From Candidula unifasciata (lineage: Eukaryota; Mollusca; Gastropoda; Stylommatophora; Geomitridae): a stretch of 64,000 nucleotides of DNA. The translations under genes were made by a program, and so were the position numbers. The first letter of the stretch is position 1. The number at the start of each line of letters is the position of its first letter. Positions 54,604-64,000 of the stretch are shown piece after piece. The stretch covers positions 15,001 to 79,000 of the forward strand of contig CAJHNH020000799.1 of the NCBI GenBank assembly GCA_905116865.2, read 5' to 3'. The notes under the pieces are model-generated. The model saw only the letters and a list, made by a program, of their open reading frames with translations, did no database searches and was not told the DNA's origin.

Positions 54604-55346
54604 GAAGAAGAAGAAGAAGAAGAAGAAGAAGAAGAAGAAGAAGAAGAAGAAGAAGAAGAAGAAGAAGAAGAAGAAGAAGAAGAAGAAGAAGAAGAAGAAG
54701 AAGAAGAAGAAGAAGAAGAAGAAGAAGAAGAAGAAGAAGAAGAAGAAGAAGAAGAAGAAGAAGAAGAAGAAGAAGAAGAAGAAGAAGAAGAAGAAGAAGA
54801 AGAAGAAGAAGAAGAAGAAGAAGAAGAAGAAGAAGAAGAAGAAGAAGAAGAAGAAGAAGAAGAAGAAGAAGAAGAAGAAGAAGAGAAGAAGAAGAAGAAG
54901 AAGAAGAAGAAGAAGAAGAAGAAGAAGAAGAAGAAGAAGAAGAAGAAGAAGAAGAAGAAAGAAGAAGAAGAGAAGAAGAAGAAGAAGAAGAAGAAAGAAG
55001 AAGAAAAGAAGAAGAAAAAGAAAAGAAGAAGAAGAAGAAGAAGAAGAAAAAGAAGAAGAAGAAGGAGGAGAAGAAGAAAAAGAAGAAGAAGAAGAAGAAG
55101 AAGAAGAAGAAGAAGAAGAAGAAGAAGAAGAAGAAGAAGAAGAAGAAGAAGAAGAAGAAGAAGAAGAAGAAGAAGAAGAAGAAGAAGAAGAAGAAGAAGA
55201 AGAAGAAGCAGCAGCAGAAGAAGCAGAAGAAGAAGAAGAAGAAGAAGAAGAAGAAGAAGAAGAAGAAGAAGAAGAAGAAGAAGAAGAAGAAGAAGAAGAA
55301 GAAGAAGAAGAAGAAGAAGAAGAAGAAGAAGAAGAAGAAGAAGAAT
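54604..55346. repeat. Giant (GAA)n array, about 745 bp
   Basis: Almost pure GAA with sparse interruptions (AGAGAAG near 54893, AAAG near 54958-55080, GGAGGAG near 55063, GCAGCAGCA near 55208-55216). It begins where the LINE 3' tail is expected, so it is best read as an expanded LINE tail. Long open frames on both strands (Lys, Arg, Glu, Ser, Phe, Leu) are artefacts. Confidence 0.95.
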
Positions 55347-57587
<2,241 letters not shown>

Positions 57588-57748
57588 TCTTCTTCTACTT
57601 CTTCTTCTACTTCTTCTTCTTCTTTTCTTCTTCTTCTTCTTCTTCTTCTTCTTCTTCTTCTTCTTCTTCTTCTTCTTCTTCTTCTTCTTCTTCTTCTTCT
57701 TCTTCTTCTTCTTCTTCTTCTTCTTCTTCTTCTTCTTCTTCTTCTTCA
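57588..57748. repeat. (CTT)n array = (GAA)n LINE tail on the minus strand
   Basis: About 160 bp of CTT, with CTAC interruptions at its left end. It abuts the 3' end of the minus-strand LINE at 57749. Confidence 0.95.
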
Positions 57749-58015
57749 GCATTCCGAGCCCTTTAGGTTCAGTGCTGCAGATATCACTGGCCTCCATTCA
57801 TCTCTGTGGTTAGCCATCTCTTTCGCGTTGGTGACTCCAAGTGTTTGCAGGTCTGCCTGGATATAATCTCTCCATCTTCTTCTTGGTGTGACTCGTGGTC
57901 TACGACCATTCATCTTCCTTGTGTATACAGTTTTTACTTCTCTGTCATCTGACATTATCTCAATATGCCCCAACCATTTCAGTCTATTAGCTCTCGTGTT
58001 GCCAGTGATCACATG
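57749..58015 (-). pseudogene. LINE C-terminal tail with (GAA)n end
   Basis: One continuous minus-strand frame of about 85 codons: RANRLKWLGHIEIMSDDREV, KTVYTRKMNGRRPRVTPRRR, WRDYIQADLQTLGVTNAKEM and DEWRPVISAALNLKGSEC, then a stop merging into the GAA tail. The WLGHI-RM, GRR-R-RRRW and DEWR-VI-AA blocks are as in the 23244 copy. 5' truncated but little decayed. Confidence 0.88.
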
Positions 58016-58189
58016 TGATTAAAACAAATTTTGAATGTCGTTGTTGCTTCTCATGAGGATTATTATTCCGTGCCCTTATAATCGATACAGTTCAAAAACG
58101 CACAATAGACATCAGTGTTTTTGGTAGATCTGATGTCAGTCAAATCTTAACTAGAGTACAATATAGATTTTTCATTCAATTATCTTTTG
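58016..58189. other. Short unassigned spacer
   Basis: Possibly a decayed upstream part of the next LINE; not recognisable. Confidence 0.35.
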
Positions 58190-58651
58190 TCCAGATTTCA
58201 GCCGAGTTGATTCAAGAACCTGTACTTTTGTATGGGGCGGAAACATGGAGAACAATTAAGACAATTACTAATAAACTGCAAGCATTCATTAACTGGTAGC
58301 TGCGCAGAATAGAAGGAATTAAATGGTATGATAGAATAACTTATGTAGAGCTCTGGAAGAGAAGTAAACAGGCTCCAGTGGACCAAGAGGTTGGATAGGA
58401 CACACACTGAGAAAACAGGAGAACAGCATAACTAGAATGTCTTTGCATTGGAACCCACAGGGGCATAGGGATAAAGGAAGGCCACAAAACACATGGAGAA
58501 GAGAGTTGGAGAATGAAGTTAGATAAGATTGGGAGGACATGGGGAGAGCTCCATGCAATGGCGAAGTATAGAACGACTTGGCGTGAGTTGGTTGAGGGCC
58601 TATGCTCCATTGGGGGATAGAAAGGCAGAAGAAGAAGAAGAAGAAGAAGAT
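58190..58651 (+). pseudogene. LINE reverse transcriptase C-terminus with (GAA)n tail
   Basis: Frames give EPVLLYGAETWRTIKTITNK near 58218-58280 (thumb YGAETWR motif), LQAFINW then LRRIEGIKWYDRITYVELW, GWIGHTLRKQENSITRMSLH near 58391-58450, NPQGHRDKGRPQNTWRRELE near 58450-58510, and a stop before AGGCAGAAGAAG and a GAA tail (58626-58651). Several frameshifts and stops. Confidence 0.85.
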
Positions 58652-58712
58652 TCAAAAACCGACATCACAGCACTCGAGGCATTCCCATAAGTTCTCCATC
58701 TCCACCTGTAGT
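58652..58712 (-). mobile_element. LINE-N 3' end
   Basis: On the minus strand: GGAGATGGAGAACTTATGGG, GAGTGCTGTGATGTCGG. About 60 bp of the LINE-N terminus, joined to the GAA tail of the plus-strand LINE. Confidence 0.65.
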
Positions 58713-59013
58713 AGTCAGTGCAGGCTTCCACTACCAGTAGTACCAGCAACAGTCATATCATTGTCCTGGTATGCTTTGAATGGCGCATAGGGCTCACAGT
58801 CTATTTTTCCATAGCGTTCTGTGCCGTGCAATCATTTCGATATCATAGATGGAATCCAGTCAAAAACCTTTGGTTTCTTTCATCAACGTTCATCTTATGG
58901 TCTCTTTTAAACGTTTATATTTCCTAAAGCCCTCTATTTCTTATTTCATAGCGTTTTTAAGATTTTTTTCTTCGTCTGTATTCAGAATGTAGCCAAAATA
59001 GTGCCATCTTCTG
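58713..59013. other. Unassigned spacer
   Basis: Nothing recognised before the 33-bp array. Confidence 0.4.
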
Positions 59014-60390
59014 TGTCTTATAGCTGTTGAAGTGGAGTCTTATAACTGTTGATAGATGGGTGAGGTGGTGTTTTATAACTGTTGATGGATGGGTGAGGTG
59101 GTGTTTTATAACTGTTGATGGATGGGTGAAGTTGTGTCTTATAGCTGTTGATAGATGGGTGAAGTGGTGCCTTATAAGTCTTGATAGATGGGTAAGTTGG
59201 TGTTTTATAACTGTTAAAAGATGGGTGAGGTGTTGTTTTATAACTGTTGATGGATGGGTGAGGTGTTATCTTATAGCTGTTGATAGATGGGTGAGGTGGT
59301 GTTTCGAAACTGTTGATAGATGGGTGAAGTGGTATCTTATAACTGTTGATAGATGGGTGAGGTGGTGCCTTATAACTGTTAATAGATGGGTGAGGTGGTG
59401 TCTTATAACTGTTGATAGATGGGTGAGGTGGTGCCTTATAACTGTTGATAGATGGGTGAGGTGGTGTCTTATAACTGTTGATGGATGGGTGAATTGGTAT
59501 TTTGTAACTGTTGTTAGATGGGTGAGGTGGGGTCTTATAACTGTTGATAGATCGGTGAGGTGGTGCATTATAACTGTTGATAATGGGTGAGGTGGTGCAT
59601 TATAACTGTTGATAGATGGGTGAGGTGCGGTCTTATAACTGTTGATAGATGGGTGAGGTGGTGTCTTTTAACTGTTGATAGATGGGTGAGGTGGGGTCTT
59701 ATAACTGTTGTTAGATGGATGAGGTGGGGTCTTATAACTGTTGTTAGATGGGTGAGGTGGGGTCTTATAACTGTTGTTAGATGGGTGAGGTGGGGTCTTA
59801 TAACTGTTGATAGATGGGTGAGGTGGTGCCTTATAACTGTTGATAGATCGGTGAGGTGGTGCATTATAACTGTTTATATATGGGTGAGGTGGTGCCTTAT
59901 AACTGTTGATAGATGGGTGAGGTGGTGTCATATAACTGTTGATGTATGGGTGAAGTGGTGTCTTAAAACTGTTGTTAGCTGGGTGAAGTGTTGTCTTATA
60001 ACTGTTTTTAGATGTGTGAGGTGGTGTTTTATAACTGTTGATAGATTGTTGAGGTGGTGTCATATAACTGTTGATAGATGGGTGAGGTGGTGTCTTATAA
60101 CTGTTGATAGATGGGTGAGGTGGTGTCTTATAACTGTTGATAGATGGGTGAGGTGGTGTCTTTAAACTGTTGATAGATGGGTGAAGTGGTGTCTTATAAC
60201 TGTTGATAGCTGGGTGAAGTGGTGTCTTTTAACTCTTGATAGATGGGTGAAGTGGTGTTTTATAACTGTTGATAGATGGGTGAAGTGGTTTCTTATAACT
60301 GTTGATAGATGGGTGAGGTGGTTTCTTATAACTGTTGATAAATGGGTGAGGTGGTTTCTTATAATTGTTGATAGATGGATGAGGTGGCTA
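59014..60390. repeat. 33-bp minisatellite, about 41 units
   Basis: Unit: GATAGATGGGTGAGGTGGTG then TCTTATAACTGTT. Variants include GATGGATGGG, GTTAGATGGG, GTGAAGTGG and GGGGTCTTA. Because the unit is 33 bp, three of the six frames stay open for long stretches (plus-strand unit DRWVRWCLITV; minus-strand frames with TPPHPSI and HLTHLS). One 3-bp deletion (near 59580) keeps phase. There is no start context, splice signal or other gene evidence, so I read it as a satellite. Confidence 0.93.
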
Positions 60391-60493
60391 ACATGACTTC
60401 ACGACATATCCCTTCGTACTAATGTATGGCAGGGTGGAGCTAGTGCCCCGTAACTAACAACAGAGTATGCTAAGAAAGGAATGAGTACAGTAA
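60391..60493. other. Short spacer
   Basis: Nothing recognised. Confidence 0.4.
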
Positions 60494-60665
60494 ACGTAAA
60501 GATCCCTTTTCACGCCTTAGGCGCATCGGGCATATGGGAAGAGCACCCATATTATTACAGACCAATCGGCACTAGGTAGGTAATGTGGTTGAGCATTACG
60601 CCGGCCGTCTTTATTTTCCCAGGACATACATCATGATGCCCATTTTAGGCTGGTCGACCCGCTTT
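60494..60665 (-). mobile_element. SINE-A, 5'-truncated
   Basis: On the minus strand: GGTCGACCAGCCTAAAATGG, CGGCCGGCGTAATGCTCAAC, GTGCCGATTGGTCTGTAATA, CCCATATGCCCGATGCGCC and an AAGGCGTGAAAAGGGATC end. The tRNA-like head is missing. Confidence 0.85.
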
Positions 60666-60679
60666 AGAAAGGTGAATAC

Positions 60680-61045
60680 GTGTATTTTTCATGCAACGTG
60701 GCAAGTATCGCTTCAGATCTCCCGGATATTTAGCGTCCTTTTGATATTTTTCTTTAGGTCATGCCCGTGTGTTGGGAAACAGCCTTAAGCCTTTTACGTC
60801 ATTTCGTGGGTTCGCTTCTGTCGATTGCATCTAGTGGCGTTTGAGAAAGAGAGACAGGTTAACAATTACTATTAACCAGCTTTCAACAATTTCATTCTGT
60901 GGACCATAGGGTTTTGAGATTGTTTAGAGCATTTTACAATCCTCTACGTACCACGATTCAACGTCCAGGGTAGGCGGGCTAGATAGAAAACGTACCGTTA
61001 TCGTGCCCCGAGTGCTGTGATATCAATTCTTGACTCAACTATGGA
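60680..61045 (+). pseudogene. LINE-N fragment
   Basis: GGTCATGCCCGTGTGTTGGG near 60758 corresponds to the RNase H PGHAGV-GN motif. GATTCAACGTCCAGGGTAGG near 60955 corresponds to the TLRGR block, and CCCCGAGTGCTGTGATATCA near 61006 is the 3' end. Strongly decayed. Confidence 0.6.
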
Positions 61046-61049
61046 ATTA

Positions 61050-61600
61050 TTGCATCAGAGGTCGCGCCTTGAGGTTAGGGGGCGGGATTATGGCATTTTC
61101 GCCAAAGAGGTCGCCCTTTGGGGGTGAGGGGGGAGCATTATGGCTTTAGCGTGGTAGAGGTCGTAGCATTGGGGACATTAGGGCCTCATCGCCAAAAATG
61201 TCGCGCCCTAGAGACATTAGAGCATTATCGACTAAGGGGTGGCATCTTGAAGGCATAAGAACATTACTGACTAGGAGATCGCACGTTAGGGGGTGGGGGG
61301 GGGGCGGCACTGGAGCATTAGCACCTAATAGGTCTTACCTTAGGCGCATTAGGACATTATCGCATAAGAAGTCACACCTTGGAGTCATTGTGGCATTATC
61401 GTCTAAGATGTCGCACCCTGGAGGCATTATAACATTATTTCCTAAGACGTCGAACCTTGGATCATCATGGCATTATAGCTTAAGATGTCACACCTTGAAG
61501 ACATTATGGCATTATCGCCTAAGATATCACAACTTGGAGTCATTATGGCATTATCGCCTAAGAAGTCTCACCTTGGAGAAATCAGAGAATTATTACAAAA
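61050..61600. repeat. 39-bp minisatellite, degenerate at its left end
   Basis: Clean units from about 61371: GTCACACCTTGGAGTCATTG-TGGCATTATCGTCTAAGAT and four more of 38-39 bp ending AAGA(T/C/A). Upstream units (61050-61370) are irregular, with G-rich insertions (61289-61302). One plus-strand frame is open for 147 codons because of the 13-codon period. Gene status not supported. Confidence 0.82.
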
Positions 61601-61646
61601 GCCTCCAGAAGAAATCGTATGCACACATCCATTGCTGTTAACCTCT

Positions 61647-61944
61647 ACTGAAATATCTCTTCTTCTTCTTCACGTTCACTGGCTGTAAACTCCAGTAGAA
61701 AGTTATATTTGTTTATCCACTTCTGGTTTCCAGTCTTGTTTCAGAAACTGAATGTTGCGTGCTCATCCATTTCACAAGTCTGACTCATTTGCATGCAGAC
61801 CGTTGGTGCCTTGCCTCTGCGGCAGATGCATTCCAACTTCATAGGAAGCATCCAATTAGTCGACTCCTACGACATGCGTTGAGTAGGCGGTAGATTTATT
61901 CTCAACAATGAAGCTCAGAAACCCACACGGGGAACTGAAAGAGC
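61647..61944 (-). mobile_element. R1 retroposon with likely target-site duplication
   Basis: The element (about 61658-61933) on the minus strand begins CCCGTGTGGGTTTCTGAGC, passes GCATGTCGTAGGAGTCGACT, CTTCCTATGAAGTTGGAATG and GATGAGCACGCAACATTCAG, and ends GAGTTTACAGCCAGTGAACG then TGAAGAAGAAGAAGAG. ACTGAAATATC (61647-61657) and ACTGAAAGAGC (61934-61944) flank it, with three mismatches. Confidence 0.82.
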
Positions 61945-61945
61945 T

Positions 61946-61980
<35 letters not shown>

Positions 61981-62289
61981 CTAGTGCAATGGACATATAA
62001 TGCCTATGTAATATTATACATTAAACTGCACTATGTAAGAGATATGTTCAATATAAACTAGCCGACTTTACTTCCTTCGCTCATCAGTTTTAAATCTGAA
62101 AGCCAAAATCAATTCTGGAAAGAAAGGGCGGAAGAGGGGGGGGGGGGGGGGGGGGATACAAAACAACGCCACCATGCAGATTTAAACTAGAACCTTAAGG
62201 CAGACAGGCTAGCGCCTATCCATTACACTACTGTTGCTACAAATCTCCTCTGCAGAGACAGCATAATCTCTCCCCCCCCCCCCTCCTTC

Positions 62290-62324
<35 letters not shown>

Positions 62325-62429
62325 AGTCTTTATCTGGCCGATGATGAGAATGTTTTAGAAGCCATTAGCCATGTCTTGTGCATAAAGAAGACACAAAGAC
62401 CATAACTGACAGATCCCAGTCGCTGATAT
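61945..62429. other. Low-complexity region: (GT)n, poly-G, tRNA-like piece, poly-C
   Basis: (GT)n at 61951-61976, a G run at 62137-62155, and C runs at 62273-62283 and 62291-62324. Between them, on the minus strand, 62165-62245 reads GTAGTGTAATGGATAGGCGC and CTAGTTTAAATCTGC, a tRNA-like (Arg-type looking) SINE head remnant. Confidence 0.6.
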
Positions 62430-62857
62430 TTGATTGTCGGTCAATGCTGCAGCCCCAGGACCGTGTTTGATGATCAGGATGTAGAATTACTCAAGACGCC
62501 GCCGTGGTTTGTGGTTGGCGAGGAAAAGAGGCGGCGGCAGTGCTGCAAGAGGTCCATGAAGGCGGGAGTGATGGCATTCTGGCGGCGCTGCCGACATTGT
62601 CTTGGTAATGGGAGCTACCCCGCAGAGGATAATCTGTTAGCAGCCAGGCGTGAGGGAAGGATTCCACGTAAGGCTGTGCGCGACAAGGGACAAGGAGCGC
62701 TGTGTGAGTACGACAGCGGGCTTCCTTGGGAGACAGGTATCGCACTGCCCAGGTGTGTTCATGGGAAGGTACGTTTCCTCAGAAATTCAAATGAATCTGA
62801 AAAGTAATTTGTGCAGAACCGAGTTTTGGGTGACGGTGATGGAATAAGGCTTTCCAG
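62430..62857 (+). other. Candidate exon: GC-rich block ending in a strong splice donor
   Basis: Unlike its AT-rich, TE-filled surroundings this block is GC-rich, non-repetitive within the window, and followed at 62855 by CAG|GTAAGAAATG, a near-ideal eukaryotic 5' splice site (exon end 62857). A 125-codon frame starts at 62430 and stops at 62807; all three frames carry a stop before the donor, so if this is an exon it would be untranslated, or the 3' end of the coding part. The 125-residue product (MIVGQCCSPRTVFDDQ...) has no motif I recognise. Low confidence as a gene. Confidence 0.3.
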
Positions 62858-62999
62858 GTAAGAAATGTTATATAATATTGTGTTTTTGTTGTTGATACCT
62901 TGTTATATTTTTCTCATCCTATAATGTAAAGCATTTTGGTACATTGCAATGCTTTTAATATTGAGAAGCTCTGATGTGCCCAGCTACTATTCTCTCACT
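62858..62999. other. AT-rich sequence after the candidate donor
   Basis: T-rich, intron-like composition; nothing else recognised. Confidence 0.3.
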
Positions 63000-63230
63000 A
63001 TAGGTATAATCATCATCATTTGCCCTGCCAACATGCGTCTCACGATCCCTGGTTGCCTTAACAGTTGTCTTGATGACATCCCACCTGTCATCGTTTCAGC
63101 CCAGCCAGCATCATCTCTTGTGGCCTACCTCCACCCCTTTTCCCACTGATCTTTCCAGTTGTCACGATGTTCTCCAATGTCTCTCTTCTCATTGTGGCCA
63201 AAGAACAGTGTTTGTCTCTTTCTTATACTA
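63000..63230 (-). pseudogene. Probable LINE C-terminal tail with (ATG)n end
   Basis: Minus strand: a FFGHNEKRDIGEHRDNWKDQ reading near 63205-63145, EKGWR, GMSSRQLLRQPGIVRRMLAG near 63085-63025, then QMMMI from ATGATGATTAT at 63010-63020. The FFGHN-K start and ATG-repeat end fit the LINE-tail pattern. The middle does not match well. Confidence 0.5.
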
Positions 63231-64000
63231 TAGGTAAGGTAGACTAATTTAAAAAGGTGTAATAACTAATATTTTTAAAATATAATTTAATTACTGCATT
63301 GTAGGTTACAAAGAACTCAGTTTCTTTCGTCTTCGGTTTTGTTTCATCTATTAGTAAAACAAAGAACTTAACTATCTCAGCCAAGTCCTTTTAGTCGTGT
63401 TCGTCAAGTTTGTACTCGAATGGATATAGTCTCACGCCAACTACTCTCAGTCGAGTCCTTACGAAATGCCTGGTAGAGTGATCTATTAGCATTTAATGTT
63501 GCCCCTATCGATGTCTACAGTAAGAGAACGGGCAATTTCCTTAAGGACTATATTCGTTCATTCTCTCTCGCTACATCCATCTCTCCCATACCCTGCTTTT
63601 ACATCTCTGTCTCCCTCACACATACACACACATACACACACATACACATACATACACACACCAGTACTGAATATCCAGAAGTGGTCAAATTTCTTGATGG
63701 CGCTAAGACAACTCCTATGCGGGCCTGTTGTTAGAAAATGGTTCTCATATATTAGTAGATTCTACACTTTGTTCTAGCAGGTAAATGTAGCGATTGCAAG
63801 AAAAAATGTATCCTGTATTGCAGTTTCGTGATTTGTTATAGATAACTAATAAACTAATCATATTCTTCAAACTGGGGCTGCAATTTATGTTGCGTTTTTA
63901 AGCTCTTGAGTTCAATTTTATGCGAGTCTTAGTTTGCAGAGCTGGTGTTTCGGAGATCTATTGGATCTTTCGCTGTACTACCGAATTTTGCTTTGTGTAA
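63231..64000. other. Unassigned DNA to window end
   Basis: A CACACATA-type microsatellite lies at 63618-63660. No gene or TE recognised. Confidence 0.4.

Noticed and set aside
59027..60396. Possible repeat protein with DRWVRWCLITV units
   Set aside because: The openness follows from the 33-bp period, minus-strand frames are just as open, and there is no start context, signal peptide or splice evidence.
61198..61641. 147-codon plus-strand frame
   Set aside because: It lies over the 39-bp minisatellite and a G-rich run; the period explains the open frame.

Overview
This 64 kb window is eukaryotic, intergenic-type DNA made almost entirely of decayed and nested transposable elements, SINEs, minisatellites and microsatellites. 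I find no host protein-coding gene that I can name, no rRNA gene, no free-standing tRNA gene and nothing prokaryotic (no operons, CRISPR arrays or replication origin). The element mix (RNase H-bearing LINEs, many 5'-truncated LINE reverse transcriptase tails, tRNA-headed SINEs with a shared body, a SPIN-like hAT miniature element, Tc1 and mariner relics, one Ty3/gypsy pol fragment) suggests a lophotrochozoan invertebrate. A gastropod mollusc is my best guess. That is an inference, not something the sequence proves.

Layout. 1-7.2 kb: LINE tails on both strands, a Tc1 transposase relic (1150-1815), a SPIN-like hAT MITE (4402-4583) and a 5'-truncated SINE. 7.8-10 kb: a composite repeat with four internal copies of one block. 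11.9-19 kb: a 60-bp triplication grown from a SINE tail, a decayed LINE reverse transcriptase, and two SINE-A copies with perfect target-site duplications. 19.15-20.35 kb: a complete hAT-type element with an 8-bp duplication and a LINE tail nested inside it. 23.7-25.5 kb: a 35-bp minisatellite split by a LINE insertion. 26.8-31.2 kb: SINEs, a ~590-bp retroposon (R2) and a mariner relic. 34.6-36.9 kb: a palindromic MITE, a Ty3/gypsy RT-RNase H fragment and an R2 copy that together make one 509-codon chimeric frame. 38.7-39.65 kb: a LINE inserted in another repeat with a 12-bp duplication. 40.8-46.4 kb: the best preserved element, a LINE with endonuclease, reverse transcriptase and RNase H (about 41642-45650, minus), itself interrupted by a 274-bp retroposon (R1). 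46.9-53.3 kb: SINEs, LINE tails and a 56/51-bp minisatellite. 54.2-58.7 kb: three LINE tails ending in (GAA)n, one grown to about 745 bp. 59.0-61.6 kb: two large minisatellites (33-bp and 39-bp units). 61.6-64 kb: an R1 copy, G and C homopolymers, and one GC-rich block ending in a strong splice donor that is the only candidate host exon.

How the parts relate. The LINE families appear to supply the machinery that moved the SINEs and R retroposons: R1 shares its 3' terminus with the RNase H LINE, and the (GAA)n and (ATG)n LINE tails seed the microsatellites. Nothing here looks like a cooperating set of host genes. The interest lies in transposon nesting, exchange of modules between SINEs, tandem-repeat birth and possible horizontal transfer (the SPIN-like element).
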